A DNA stretch of 64,000 nt from an uncultured Eubacteriales bacterium (lineage in GTDB: Bacteria > Bacillota > Clostridia > Oscillospirales > Acutalibacteraceae), in the NCBI GenBank assembly GCA_910577755.1, contig CAJTNL010000002.1, positions 74,048 through 138,047 of the forward strand, written 5' to 3'. The translations under genes were made by a program, and so were the position numbers. A model generated the notes under the pieces. That model saw only the letters and a list, made by a program, of their open reading frames with translations. It did not search any database and was not told where the DNA came from. This document shows, piece by piece, positions 28,224 through 38,469 of the stretch; position 1 is the first letter of the stretch, and each line of letters opens with the position of its first letter.

Positions 28224-28400
28224 CTATTGTTGGACTTTTAGAAAATCTGGGAAAAAAGCATCGGGGTTCTGCTTGAATTGTTCTACTAAATCCATTTCCT
28301 TTTTTTCTATGATTTTTTCTTGATGAGGTTTCATCTGCATCCACACAGGTATTGGGTTATCTTCTGTGTTTGTGCAGTGATAAATTTTCATTTCTACCAA
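28224..28400 (-). CDS. Small uncharacterised protein (58 residues), start TTG
   Basis: GGGAGG at 28409-28414 lies 8 nt before a TTG at 28400; the next in-frame ATG (28391) would be 17 nt from that site, so TTG is preferred. The product begins MVEMKIYHC and is charged, with VWMQMKPHQEKIIEKKEMDL and a Phe-rich end (AFFPDFLKV). No family is recognised. It sits 83 nt downstream of the other small gene in the same direction and ends before the terminator at 28120-28176, so the two probably form an operon. Confidence 0.55.
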   Translation of the reverse strand: MVEMKIYHCTNTEDNPIPVWMQMKPHQEKIIEKKEMDLVEQFKQNPDAFFPDFLKVQQ

Positions 28401-28483
28401 AATAATCGCCTCCCACCATTATTATATTCATATCATATAAAAACGGGACGGTCGGGATTGATTTATTACGATGCATACACAAT

Positions 28484-28672
28484 TCAAATTGTTGAATTAT
28501 TGTTCTGTTTTGCTAGATACTCAATATAATTTAGCATATCTTTGTCAGACTGCAATTGTTTGGCTCGATGTATTACCTCTTGTTGTTCCTGTTGACTTAA
28601 ATTCATAAAATAATCTTTGGCTTGTACATTTTGCGCAATTGCTAGGCCAAATCCCAAGGGTAAGTGAAACAT
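28484..28672 (-). CDS. Small uncharacterised protein (62 residues)
   Basis: GAGGTGAT precedes the ATG at 28672 by 3-4 nt. The product reads MFHLPLGFGLAIAQNVQAKD followed by a helical acidic/Gln-rich tail with QQEQQEVIHRAKQLQ and ends NNNSTI. Similar short Clostridial proteins with a MFHLPLGFG start exist but have no function that I know. It probably leads an operon with the 58-residue gene downstream. Confidence 0.55.
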   Translation of the reverse strand: MFHLPLGFGLAIAQNVQAKDYFMNLSQQEQQEVIHRAKQLQSDKDMLNYIEYLAKQNNNSTI

Positions 28673-29328
28673 ATTATCACCTCGCTGTTAGTATGACTGT
28701 TCGCATTTGGGTTATACAGGTAATTTCTTCTTTAACAGGTCTGTTTTATTCTCTTGCAAAGTATTCTCTGATTGTACTTATCCGTAAGCTACTTCCCAAA
28801 CAGTACAAGCCGTATGACTTTGCCATAATCAATCGGCGGTGCAAAATACATTTTGTTTCCTTCATACTCTTCTGTACTTTTTTATGCGTCATGACCTAAA
28901 ATTTAGGCATATCTCTATTATCGTTTCACATAGCATTAAAATCTTATTTATCTTCATTTGCAATAAATAAGTACCTGCTACACAAAAGCATAATCTTAAA
29001 AAATTATATATGCAATAAGAGCGTTTATAAAAAACTCATTTTTAAGAGTTGTATTTTCATACATTACAAGACATAAAGAGAATTCCTTGTCAATCATTTA
29101 CTTTTCAAAAAGTTTGTATAAAGCTAAGTTTTCCACAATAAATTTGGTTACTTTTTAAAAGAATTGTACAAAATTTCTTTTCAGAGGTAATTAGTATTGT
29201 AAAACTACTTAATTTGTAATAAAATTAAAATAACTGATTATTTGGCTTCAACAGTAAAGATATTATCTGTTGCACATGTGCCTTAAAGGGTAATGAATGC
29301 ACCAATAAGATCAAAAGGAGAATGTTTT
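28673..29328. other. Intergenic region upstream of pyruvate carboxylase
   Basis: About 650 bp. On the minus strand at 28892-28750 a short coding-like run (ATG at 28892, MTHKKVQKSM) is not supported by a binding site. Otherwise AT-rich with no recognised RNA or riboswitch. The pyc promoter was not pinned down. Confidence 0.4.
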
Positions 29329-32300
29329 ATGAAGAAATTTAAAAGAGTTTTAGTGGCAAACCGCGGTGAAATTGCCATTCGGGTTTTCCGTGCATGTAAA
29401 GAGCTGGGGATTAGAACCGTTGCAATTTATTCCGCTGAAGATAAAGAGGCGCTGTTCCGTACCATGGCGGATGAATCATATCAAATAGGAGCAGGTAAAT
29501 CGCCGATTGAGGCATACTTGGGTATTGCTGAAATTATAGATTTGGCAATTGCAAAAGGTGTTGATGCTATTCATCCTGGTTATGGCTTTTTAGCTGAGAA
29601 CGATCAGTTTGCTTATGAGTGTGAAAAAGCCGGTATTGAATTTATTGGACCTGATCATATTATGATGCAGCAAATGGGCGATAAAATTAAATCTAAATTG
29701 GTGGCTCATTCAGTAGGTGTTCCAACCATTCCTGGTGTTGAGGAGGCAATCAAAAATGATGAAGATGCAAAGAAATTTGCAGATTCTTGCGGTTATCCAG
29801 TTATGCTCAAGGCTGCAGCAGGCGGCGGCGGACGCGGTATGCGCATTGTACATAAACCGGAGGATTTGATTGCAGAGTTTAACAGTGCGACTAATGAGGC
29901 GAAAAAAGCATTTGGCAACGGTGATATTTTTATTGAAAAATATTTAGAATCTCCCAAACATATTGAGATTCAGGTGATGGGGGACAAACACGGAAATATT
30001 GTGCATTTGTATGAGCGTGATTGTTCTATTCAAAGGCGCCACCAGAAAGTGATTGAGTTTACTCCGGCCATTGCCCTAACCGAAGAGCAGCGCACTGCTA
30101 TTTGTAATGATGCCATTAAGCTTGCCAAGGCGGTAAACTATCGCAATGCTGGTACGCTGGAATTTTTGGTTGATAAACACGGCAACCATTATTTTATTGA
30201 AATGAATCCGAGAATTCAAGTGGAGCATACGATTACTGAGATGACAACAGGAATTGATTTGGTGCAAACACAGATTTTGGTTGCGGAGGGGCATCGTCTA
30301 GATTCTCCTGAAATTAATATTCAATCTCAGGATGATATTAAACCGCAGGGATTTGCCATTCAAAGCCGTATTACAACGGAAGATCCTGCGAATAACTTCG
30401 CTCCGGACACAGGTAAAATTTCTGTTTATCATACAAGCTCTGGTTTTGGTGTTCGCTTAGACGGAGGTAATGGTTTTTCAGGCGCAACCATTACGCCTTA
30501 TTACGACAGCCTGCTGGTAAAAGCAATTACTCATGCCCGAACCTTTGGGGATACTATAGATAAAATGGTGCGTGTATTGCAAGAAACTAAAATTAAGGGT
30601 GTAAAAACAAATATTTCATTTATCTTAAATGTATTGAATCATGAGGATTTCCGTGCTGGTAGATGTGATACCAGCTTTATAGGCGAACATCCGGAGCTGC
30701 TGACCTTTGCACCGAAAGGAAATAAAGAGCAAAAGCTACTTCATTTCCTGGGAAATAAAGTGGTAAATGAGAACGTTGCAAAACCAAGATTTAACGTGCC
30801 GCTTATACCAAAATTTGAAACGCCGAAAAAGTTAGAGGGTACAAAACAAATTTTAGATAAGCACGGTCCTGAATATTTATCCAAATGGGCATATGAACAA
30901 AAGGCGCTGTTATTTACTGAAACTTCCATGCGTGACGGTCAACAGTCTTTAATTGCTACACGTGTCCGAACAGTAGATATGGAAAAAATTGCACCTGCTA
31001 TGTCTGTATTGGCTAAAGATTTGTTCTCAGTGGAAATGTGGGGTGGAGCTACTTTTGATGTTGCCTACCGATTCCTTAAGGAAGATCCGTGGGAACGTTT
31101 GGCAACTTTGCGTGAAAAAATGCCGAACTTTTTGATGCAAATGTTGGTTCGCGGCGCAAATGCGGTGGGCTATAAGAACTATCCTGATAATGTAATTCGG
31201 GAATTTATTGATGTAGCTGCTGATGCGGGTATTGATGTTTTCCGTGTTTTTGACTCTCTAAACTGGATGGAGGGTATGGAGATTACATTAGATGCAGTAA
31301 TTAAAAAAGGAAAAGTTGCCGAGGCCTGTATGTGCTACACTGGTGACATTCTTGACGAAAGCCGTACTAAATATAATTTGCAATATTATATTAACATGGC
31401 AAAAGAGTTGGAAAAACGTGGCGCGCATATTATTTGTATCAAAGATATGTCCGGCTTGTTAAAACCGGTTGCTGCATATAAATTGATTAAAGAGTTAAAA
31501 AATAATGTAGGTCTGCCTATTCATTTGCATACTCATGATACAAGCGGCAATGGTGTGGCTTCTTTGCTTATGGCTGCGCAGGCAGGTGTTGATATTGTGG
31601 ATACCGCTGTCAACAGCATGGCGGGATTAACCAGTCAGCCGGCTATGAACTCTGTAGTAGCTGCAATCCAAAGTACAGAGAGAGAGTCTGCTATTAACTT
31701 GGATGATATTCAGAAAATTTCTGATTATTGGGAAGATGTGCGCCCGGTCTACGGACAATTTGAATCTGGTCTAAAAGCGGGTACAACTGAAATTTATAAA
31801 TATGAGATTCCGGGTGGTCAGTATTCTAATTTAAAACCACAAGTTGAAAGTTTTGGTTTAGGTCAGAAATTTGAAGAAGTAAAGGTCATGTATAAAACGG
31901 TTAATGATATGCTGGGCGATATTGTTAAGGTAACGCCTTCCTCCAAAGCGGTAGGAGATATGGCTATTTTTATGGTGCAAAATGGCCTGACCCCTGAAAA
32001 TATTTACGAAAAAGCAAAAGATATTGATTTTCCGGATTCTATTGTTGCTTACTTTGAGGGAATGATGGGGCAACCTTCCGGCGGTTTTCCTGAAAAATTA
32101 CAGAAATTGGTGCTAAAAGGTAAAAAACCAATAACTTGCCGTCCAGGTGAATTATTACCCGATGAAGATTTTGAAAAAATTAAGACATACCTGCGTGATA
32201 CATACAGTATTGAAGGAAATGACCAACAAGCATTAAGCTATGCTTTGTATCCGAAAGTATTTGAAGATTATCTCAAGAACCTCAAAAAAGAGGGCAATTT

Positions 32301-32754
32301 CCGCTATATAGGCAGCGATACATTTTTCTATGGTTTGCGTATAGGAGAGACCAGTGACATTAAGATTGCGGAAGGTAAAATTTTAACTGTTAAATTAATC
32401 GAAGTAAAAGAGTTAAATGAAGAAGGTTTCCGTGAGGTTGTATTTGAGGTCAATGGAAATCGCCGGACAGTTTCAATTAAAGATCAAGGCGCTAAATCTC
32501 AAACTGCATCTATTTCTCTTGTTATGGCAGATCCTGATAATGAGAAAGAAATTGGAGCTAATATTCCAGGTACGATTTTAAAAGTACTGGTAAAAGAGGG
32601 CGAAAAAGTAGAAGAAAATCAACCTATTGCAGTGATAGAGGCTATGAAAATGGAAACAAATATTTTAGCCCCAATTGGTGGTGTAGTTGATAAAATATTT
32701 GTAAATGATACGCAACAGGTAAAGTCAGGTGAGTTGATAGCCACATTGAAATAA
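29329..32754 (+). CDS. pyc: Pyruvate carboxylase
   Basis: ATG at 29329 follows AAGGAG; the upstream in-frame ATG at 29293 lacks a site. The 1141-residue protein shows, in order, the biotin carboxylase half (KKFKRVLVANRGEIAIRVFR; ATP-grasp GGGGRGM; ERDCSIQRR; EMNPRIQVEH), the carboxyltransferase half (RDGQQSL, DTAVNSMAG) and a C-terminal biotinyl domain with EAMKMET, in which the Lys carries biotin. It makes oxaloacetate from pyruvate and bicarbonate, an anaplerotic step that feeds aspartate. The gene is monocistronic and ends in a hairpin at 32772-32800. Confidence 0.96.
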   Translation: MKKFKRVLVANRGEIAIRVFRACKELGIRTVAIYSAEDKEALFRTMADESYQIGAGKSPIEAYLGIAEIIDLAIAKGVDAIHPGYGFLAENDQFAYECEKAGIEFIGPDHIMMQQMGDKIKSKLVAHSVGVPTIPGVEEAIKNDEDAKKFADSCGYPVMLKAAAGGGGRGMRIVHKPEDLIAEFNSATNEAKKAFGNGDIFIEKYLESPKHIEIQVMGDKHGNIVHLYERDCSIQRRHQKVIEFTPAIALTEEQRTAICNDAIKLAKAVNYRNAGTLEFLVDKHGNHYFIEMNPRIQVEHTITEMTTGIDLVQTQILVAEGHRLDSPEINIQSQDDIKPQGFAIQSRITTEDPANNFAPDTGKISVYHTSSGFGVRLDGGNGFSGATITPYYDSLLVKAITHARTFGDTIDKMVRVLQETKIKGVKTNISFILNVLNHEDFRAGRCDTSFIGEHPELLTFAPKGNKEQKLLHFLGNKVVNENVAKPRFNVPLIPKFETPKKLEGTKQILDKHGPEYLSKWAYEQKALLFTETSMRDGQQSLIATRVRTVDMEKIAPAMSVLAKDLFSVEMWGGATFDVAYRFLKEDPWERLATLREKMPNFLMQMLVRGANAVGYKNYPDNVIREFIDVAADAGIDVFRVFDSLNWMEGMEITLDAVIKKGKVAEACMCYTGDILDESRTKYNLQYYINMAKELEKRGAHIICIKDMSGLLKPVAAYKLIKELKNNVGLPIHLHTHDTSGNGVASLLMAAQAGVDIVDTAVNSMAGLTSQPAMNSVVAAIQSTERESAINLDDIQKISDYWEDVRPVYGQFESGLKAGTTEIYKYEIPGGQYSNLKPQVESFGLGQKFEEVKVMYKTVNDMLGDIVKVTPSSKAVGDMAIFMVQNGLTPENIYEKAKDIDFPDSIVAYFEGMMGQPSGGFPEKLQKLVLKGKKPITCRPGELLPDEDFEKIKTYLRDTYSIEGNDQQALSYALYPKVFEDYLKNLKKEGNFRYIGSDTFFYGLRIGETSDIKIAEGKILTVKLIEVKELNEEGFREVVFEVNGNRRTVSIKDQGAKSQTASISLVMADPDNEKEIGANIPGTILKVLVKEGEKVEENQPIAVIEAMKMETNILAPIGGVVDKIFVNDTQQVKSGELIATLK

Positions 32755-32771
32755 TAACGAATATAATCCAA

Positions 32772-32810
32772 AGCCGATTGCTGTATTAAAGCAGTCGGCT
32801 TATCGTTTCT
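32772..32810 (+). terminator. Terminator of pyc
   Basis: AGCCGATTGCT pairs with AGCAGTCGGCT (one G-U) around GTATTAA, followed by TATCGTTTCTTTT. Confidence 0.68.
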
Positions 32811-32873
32811 TTTGGTTTATGCAAATTTGCATCCATATGATAAAAGAAAAATTATATGAAATAAGGTTTTATT

Positions 32874-34823
32874 ATGCTTCAATCTATTAAAAGAAAATGT
32901 TTACAATCTATAGCGCCCACAGCGTTGTATGTATTGTTATTTTTTTCAATTCTATTTATTTGTGGTATGGAGAATGTTATCATTGCACCGTTTATGACAT
33001 TGTTTTTTTTGCGTCTGCAAAAGGATGAATTTGTGGCAAGTACCGTTCTGAAATCAACTTTTATTTATATTGGAATTGCGTTGCTTGCTTATGTGGGTAT
33101 GCTCAATATTTATTTATGTGCGGTGATCAATTTCATTACACCGTTTATCATTATTTATCTATTTTTAGATGAATTTGATCCGACGAATCAAATACCGCAT
33201 GTATTGGCATTTTCTTTTTTTCAAATGATACCGGTAGAAATAAAAGACTTGCCGATTCGCATTGGTGCAATCGTAGGGGCTTGCATAATTACTTATTGTA
33301 TGGTATTAGTAACACGAATGATGACTAAGACAGGATCCAACCATACGCTTCAGAAATTAACGCTCCAAGGTATACAGGAAATGATTTGTCAGTTAGATGC
33401 AGTCATTCAAAAAAATTATGATAGAGTGAGTGAGCACCAAATTATATTGTTTAATATTAGCCGAGATTTAAGTAAATATATATATGGCGCCCACGACACT
33501 TTGGTTTTTAACAGAAGTAATAGTCAACATTATTTCCCATTTATTATTATATTTCAGCATATGAATCATTTAATTGATGATATTTGTAAAAATCCCAAAC
33601 AATTGACACAGGATACTTTATTGTATCTGGAGAAATTGAAAAATATACTGAGTGATACCTATAAACTTACGCAGATAAATGCTATGGAACAAGTGGCTGT
33701 AAAATTGATTGAACTTGCTGATGAAACAGAGATAGAACAGGTAGATATTAACTACAATCTTGTATATTTACTGAATTATATGTCTACAGCTTTAATGGAT
33801 TTGCCATATAAAAGGCAGGTGTGTTCTTTTAAAAGCTTGTGTTCACAATCTCATATATGGTATTATCTTAAATCAAATTTTAATATTCATTCGTTCAGAA
33901 TGCGGTTTGCACTGCGCTTAAGTATTGCGGTGTGTCCGATAACCACTTTGGTCTACTTCTTTAACTTACCAAAGGGTTTTTGGATATCCATGACTGTTAT
34001 GGTGGTTATTTTACCGTATTGGGAAAATACTTTGCGTAAAATTATTGATAGAGTGATAGGTACTTTAGTAGGTGTTACATTGTTTGCTATTTTATATTAT
34101 TTGTTTCCCAATTCAATAGAGCAGATGATTATTATGGTCATTGTAAACTATTTTATTTATATGACAAGACGATATATGTTTACTGTCATTTTTTTAACCT
34201 GTTCCTCCCTTTCCATCAATGTAGCAGTGCTGGGAGCGGATCATTTATTTACTTTACGCATCATATATACGTTAGGTGCGGCCTTAATTGCTGTAATTGT
34301 AAGTTTTTTTGTATTGCCTACTAATCATGCTACCGAGTTAAAAAATATGATGTGTCGTTTGCTTGATATAGATGACCGTTTGCTGGATTTATTACAACAG
34401 CTTTTTCAAAATACAGGCAGACAGCAGAATAAACGAGATATGGTGCTAACCTCATATTTGGTGAGTGAACGTATTGAAAACCATTGCATGATGGCAAAAT
34501 CATGTAGTCATATCTATATTAGAAAATTGGTGATATTAAATAATAAGTTTATTACAGATATTGCGCATATTCATACTTTAATGTCAATGCAGCAAAAGGA
34601 GCGTATTGATGAGGTATCATTTAAAGCATTACTGTTGGAATTAAAAACTACTATTAAAGTGATGAAAGATATGTTGTCTGATAAAAAATATTCGAAATTG
34701 TATCCTGAGTTGCATTATCATCAGATATATGATGATGTATACATTAATGGGAAAATAATACGTATTGCAGAATGCTTGTACCAAATGTATGACTACGTAC
34801 ATCTGCATATCAATAATAACTAA
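32874..34823 (+). CDS. FUSC/ArAE-type membrane protein
   Basis: The 649-residue protein has two blocks of membrane segments (about 18-165 and 345-480) separated and followed by cytoplasmic helices, which is the arrangement of FUSC-domain aromatic acid exporters. Diagnostic text is the second block (RFALRLSIAVCPITTLVYFF followed by PKGFWISMTVMVVILP) and RKIIDRVIGTLVGV. Members export p-hydroxybenzoate or other aromatic compounds, or their substrate is unknown. No fusion protein partner (MFP) is encoded nearby, so specificity is open. The translation start has only a modest AAGG site. Confidence 0.83.
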   Translation: MLQSIKRKCLQSIAPTALYVLLFFSILFICGMENVIIAPFMTLFFLRLQKDEFVASTVLKSTFIYIGIALLAYVGMLNIYLCAVINFITPFIIIYLFLDEFDPTNQIPHVLAFSFFQMIPVEIKDLPIRIGAIVGACIITYCMVLVTRMMTKTGSNHTLQKLTLQGIQEMICQLDAVIQKNYDRVSEHQIILFNISRDLSKYIYGAHDTLVFNRSNSQHYFPFIIIFQHMNHLIDDICKNPKQLTQDTLLYLEKLKNILSDTYKLTQINAMEQVAVKLIELADETEIEQVDINYNLVYLLNYMSTALMDLPYKRQVCSFKSLCSQSHIWYYLKSNFNIHSFRMRFALRLSIAVCPITTLVYFFNLPKGFWISMTVMVVILPYWENTLRKIIDRVIGTLVGVTLFAILYYLFPNSIEQMIIMVIVNYFIYMTRRYMFTVIFLTCSSLSINVAVLGADHLFTLRIIYTLGAALIAVIVSFFVLPTNHATELKNMMCRLLDIDDRLLDLLQQLFQNTGRQQNKRDMVLTSYLVSERIENHCMMAKSCSHIYIRKLVILNNKFITDIAHIHTLMSMQQKERIDEVSFKALLLELKTTIKVMKDMLSDKKYSKLYPELHYHQIYDDVYINGKIIRIAECLYQMYDYVHLHINNN

Positions 34824-34917
34824 TATTCTCTGCTGAAATAATGGGCATCAATTTGCTTTGCAGTTGCTTTTGTGTTATGATATGATTTATGAATTTAGTA
34901 TAAAGGAGAGATTACTT

Positions 34918-35430
34918 ATGTTAGATGCTAAATTGGCAGAACTGTTGAATAATCATGTTAATCAGGAGTTTTATTCAGCTTACCTTTATTTGTCTATGTC
35001 AAACTACTACAATGAAGAGGGACTCAGCGGATTTGGACATTGGTTTTCAGTACAGGCACAAGAAGAGCTTGACCATGCAATATTATTTTCACAATATTTG
35101 CATAATAACGGCGCTCATGTAGCTTTGAAAACCATTGAAGCGCCTAATGCAAATTTTACTGGTTTCCAAGAGCCTTTACAAGAAAGCTTAAAACATGAGA
35201 GATTGGTAACCGGATTGATTCATAATATTTATGCAACTGCAAATCAGGTAAAAGATTTTCGTACTATGCAGTTTTTAAATTGGTTTGTTAAGGAACAGGG
35301 AGAAGAAGAAAAAACTGCAGAAGATTTATTGAAAAAGTTTGAGTTATTCGGTCAGGATGGTAAAGGACTTTATATGTTGGACAGCGAATTGTCAGAAAGA
35401 GTCTATACACAGACTACAGAGGACATTTGA
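34918..35430 (+). CDS. ftnA: Non-haem ferritin
   Basis: ATG at 34918 follows GGAGAG; an upstream in-frame start adds 20 residues without a site. The 170-residue protein conserves all ferroxidase residues in the positions of bacterial FtnA: E17, E50, H53, E94, E126, Q127 and E130. It therefore should oxidise Fe(II) and store iron in a 24-mer shell. The gene is monocistronic, with a possible TTGCAG/TATGAT promoter just upstream and a terminator at 35450-35482. No iron-box sequence was noticed. Confidence 0.95.
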   Translation: MLDAKLAELLNNHVNQEFYSAYLYLSMSNYYNEEGLSGFGHWFSVQAQEELDHAILFSQYLHNNGAHVALKTIEAPNANFTGFQEPLQESLKHERLVTGLIHNIYATANQVKDFRTMQFLNWFVKEQGEEEKTAEDLLKKFELFGQDGKGLYMLDSELSERVYTQTTEDI

Positions 35431-35449
35431 TGATTTGAATGAAAGTGTT

Positions 35450-35482
35450 AAAAAATCACCGTGAATTTCACGGTGATTTTTT
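35450..35482 (+). terminator. Terminator of the ferritin gene
   Basis: AAAAAATCACCGTGA and its complement surround a 3-nt loop; the descending arm ends in TTTTTT. Confidence 0.85.
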
Positions 35483-35678
35483 ATGCAAAATTATTATGTA
35501 TGTAATAAACGGTTATGCACATTAGTTAATCTGATATTTTCAGTTACAGTTGGGCGTTTAATGGTAGTTAAAAAGGAATAGATTCACCATATAATTTGTA
35601 ACAAAAATATGAATATATTATCATAGTAAAATAAAGTGTAATGGGATATGGCACCGATATAGTGTATGTCAGAGTTTT

Positions 35679-36740
35679 TTATGATTGTATATGAGGATTG
35701 ATAACAGGTAAAAATGGTTGAAATGCAGAGGGAATAGCAATATGCTCTAACTCTTGTCTGAATGTCCATGCAAATTGCATACAATGGTCAATAGCTTGTG
35801 ATTTGCAAATAATTAAGTAGCTTTTCATGTGCCATTCAATATGGGTAAAAATATGCTTTGTTTGTTTAGTTTCCTGGATCTGTTTTGCTGGTATTTTCCA
35901 TTGCTTTAATTGCTGTTGTAATGACGATAGAGATATATGTCCTTCTATATTGGGAAATTGCCATAATCCTGCCAGTAACTGATGGTTTTCACGTTTTTGT
36001 AAAGCTACAGCGCCGTCACAAATAAGTAGTAGTACAGTTTTGTTTTCTACACGCCTTGCTTTCTTTTTTTCTTTGACAGGTAATTGATTAATATATCCAT
36101 GATGAAATGCTTTACAATACGCTCTTACTGGACATAAAAGACAGTGTGGTTCTCCTTTAGGTACACATATAGTAGCTCCTAATTCCATTAGCGCTTGATT
36201 AAAATTTCCTGCTTCGTTTTGCGGTATAATTTCCTGTAATTGTTGGGTAATTTCTATTTTGGTTGCAGGTTTTGTAATATCGTGATAATTAGCAGTAATG
36301 CGTGCGATGACTCTTAATACGTTTCCGTCTACAGCTGGTACGGGGATACCATAGGCTATAGAGGATATTGCTCCTGCAGTATAAGTGCCAATACCAGGCA
36401 GGCTCAACAGCTCTTCATAGGAATTAGGCATTTTACCGTTATAACGGCTCATAATCTGAATAGCGGCTTTTTGCATATTCCGTACCCGATTATAATATCC
36501 GAGTCCTTCCCAAAGTTTTAAAAGTTTTTCTTCATTACATTGAGATAAATCTAAAATAGTAGGCAGCTCGTTAATAAAGCGGGTAAAGTATGTTTTTACG
36601 GTCTCGACGCGAGTTTGTTGCAACATGATTTCTGAAACCCAGATATGATAAGCGCAAGATAATTGACGCCAAGGCAATATTCGTGCGTATTTTTTGTACC
36701 AGCTTAGCAGTGGCATCACAATGTTTTTCAGGTCATTCAT
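35679..36740 (-). CDS. mutY: A/G-specific adenine glycosylase
   Basis: ATG at 36740 has AAAGGA 7 nt upstream; a TTG at 36761 would be the other option. The 353-residue protein contains the HhH-GPD core: LPWR, catalytic E37 in SEIMLQQT, the hairpin LPGIGTYTAGAI and catalytic D138 in AVDGN. The FeS cluster cysteines are C192, C200, C203 and C209, with seven residues in the first gap rather than the usual six; other Clostridia share this. A NUDIX-like C-terminal half that recognises 8-oxoG follows (LLAGLWQFPNIEG). It removes adenine paired with 8-oxoguanine. Confidence 0.94.
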   Translation of the reverse strand: MNDLKNIVMPLLSWYKKYARILPWRQLSCAYHIWVSEIMLQQTRVETVKTYFTRFINELPTILDLSQCNEEKLLKLWEGLGYYNRVRNMQKAAIQIMSRYNGKMPNSYEELLSLPGIGTYTAGAISSIAYGIPVPAVDGNVLRVIARITANYHDITKPATKIEITQQLQEIIPQNEAGNFNQALMELGATICVPKGEPHCLLCPVRAYCKAFHHGYINQLPVKEKKKARRVENKTVLLLICDGAVALQKRENHQLLAGLWQFPNIEGHISLSSLQQQLKQWKIPAKQIQETKQTKHIFTHIEWHMKSYLIICKSQAIDHCMQFAWTFRQELEHIAIPSAFQPFLPVINPHIQS

Positions 36741-36823
36741 CCTTTTATCCTTTGCATTCAAAATATGAAATAAACGACTACAGATTTTTATTTAGGTTGT
36801 ATTTTTAAATTATGTTTTTCATT

Positions 36824-37999
36824 TTACAGTGATGGAATTGCTATGTCAGAATGAACCTCTTTTGTGTAATCGACATTTGGTACATCAAAACCAAATAGCT
36901 GTTTAAATTCAACCCAATAATCATCAATATAGGAGAAATCAGTAATTTTATGGGCATATAACTTTGTCCAGAACGCATTGATTTCCTGTTGTACATCGTC
37001 ACGCATTTCCCAATCGTCCATGCGGATTTGTCCAGTTTGATCAAGTATAGGGGTGTCGGTAAATAGTTTTTCTCGGTACATACGATCAATTTGCTCAATT
37101 GCATTTTCATGTACTTTTTTCTGTTTCATAATACGATATAAAGCAGCAATATAAAGAGGTACGACTGGAATTGCAGAACTTGCTTGTGTCACCAGAGCTT
37201 TATTTACAGAAACATATGCCTTTATACCCTGCATTTTGTTTGTCATATCTTGTGCAGTTTTCAGTAAATGTGCCTTAGCAGCGCCAATAGTACCCTGATG
37301 ATACATTGGATACGTTAGTTTCGGTCCGATATAGGAATAAGCTACGGTTATGGTATGGTTTGCTAGAACGCCTGCCTGTTCTAGAGCTGTCATCCAGTCA
37401 TGCCAATCTTCTCCTCCCATTACTTTTACCGTATCGTGTATTTCCTGTTCGGTTGCTTTTGGCACGGTTACTTCTATAATTTCTTTTGTTTTTAAATCAA
37501 TGGTGGTGTTTACAAAATCCTGATTGGTACACTTTAAAACAGATTGGTATGTAGTACCGTCTGCCGTGGTGCGTTTTGGTGCGGCAAGACTATAAATAAC
37601 CAAGTCTATTTGACCTAAGTCTTTTTTTATTAATGCAATGGTTTCTTCTTTTATTTTTTGAGAAAATGCATCGCCGTTAATTGTTTTGGCATAATAGCCG
37701 TCATTGGCTGCAAACTTTTCAAAGGCGGCGGTGTTATACCAACCGGCAGTTGCAGTACGGTTACCGTTGGCAGGTTTATCAAAAATAACACCAATGGTTG
37801 CTGCGTCGCAGCCATAAGTAGAAGCGATTCGGGAAGCCAACCCATAGCCAGTACTTGCACCAATTACCAGTACTTTTTTGGGACCTTGACATTTGGGCCG
37901 AGTTTTCATATATGATATCTGTTGCATAACATTTTCTTTACAGCCTTGGGGGTGAGAGGTCGTACAGATAAAACCTCGTATTTTAGGTTCAATAATCAT
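36824..37999 (-). CDS. fabV: Trans-2-enoyl-ACP/CoA reductase
   Basis: ATG at 37999 follows GGAGGA with a 4-nt gap; an upstream in-frame ATG at 38110 adds 37 hydrophobic residues with no site and is rejected. The 391-residue protein begins MIIEPKIRGFICTTSHPQGC, the FabV signature, with the NAD(P)H motif VLVIGASTGYGLASR (43-57). The catalytic pair Y233 and K242 is spaced by eight residues, the FabV hallmark (YHQGTIGAAK). It reduces the double bond at the end of the fatty-acid elongation or of butyryl-type fermentation cycle. FabV is a triclosan-tolerant alternative to FabI. It is monocistronic, between mutY and a 470-nt gap. Confidence 0.94.
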   Translation of the reverse strand: MIIEPKIRGFICTTSHPQGCKENVMQQISYMKTRPKCQGPKKVLVIGASTGYGLASRIASTYGCDAATIGVIFDKPANGNRTATAGWYNTAAFEKFAANDGYYAKTINGDAFSQKIKEETIALIKKDLGQIDLVIYSLAAPKRTTADGTTYQSVLKCTNQDFVNTTIDLKTKEIIEVTVPKATEQEIHDTVKVMGGEDWHDWMTALEQAGVLANHTITVAYSYIGPKLTYPMYHQGTIGAAKAHLLKTAQDMTNKMQGIKAYVSVNKALVTQASSAIPVVPLYIAALYRIMKQKKVHENAIEQIDRMYREKLFTDTPILDQTGQIRMDDWEMRDDVQQEINAFWTKLYAHKITDFSYIDDYWVEFKQLFGFDVPNVDYTKEVHSDIAIPSL

Positions 38000-38469
38000 A
38001 AGTTCCTCCGTATACTCAAAAAATATTTTAAATATAGTACCTATTATAATACCATTAAAAAAAAATATCAAATTATGTGAAAATGATAGTGAAATTATAC
38101 TAATTGCCACTTGATTAAAACAGGATATATAAGTAAGCAGATATATTGTTATTGAAGAAAATATATATGTTTAATATTTCACTGTTTGGTAGTCGTTTGT
38201 TTTTTGGAGATCAACGAATATTCATATATGAGAATTTATTTCACAATTTAACAATGTTCAGTTTCAAGAGAAAGAAAAACTGACGCTGCTGAAATTGCAA
38301 CGCCAGTATGTTTGTAAATTTTATAATTCCATATGAGTGGTACTTTCTAATGTTGGCGCACTTTAGTTTAGTACGGTATTGGCAAGAAGTAAATTGCTGC
38401 ATAACACAAAGTTTATGTTGTTTTTAGAAAAGGGTATTTAAGTTTAGATGTAGTAGTATAGATATGTGT
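38000..38469. other. Intergenic region between fabV and TraX
   Basis: About 470 bp. Imperfect CTGACGC/GCGTT-like and other short stems occur near 38280-38310, but there is no clear terminator, RNA or gene. Confidence 0.4.

Noticed and set aside
28750..28892. Minus-strand ORF starting MTHKKVQKSM
   Set aside because: No binding site, no family match, and only 48 codons.
38000..38110. N-terminal extension of FabV to 38110
   Set aside because: It adds 37 hydrophobic residues without a binding site, while ATG 37999 has GGAGGA and the FabV signature starts there.
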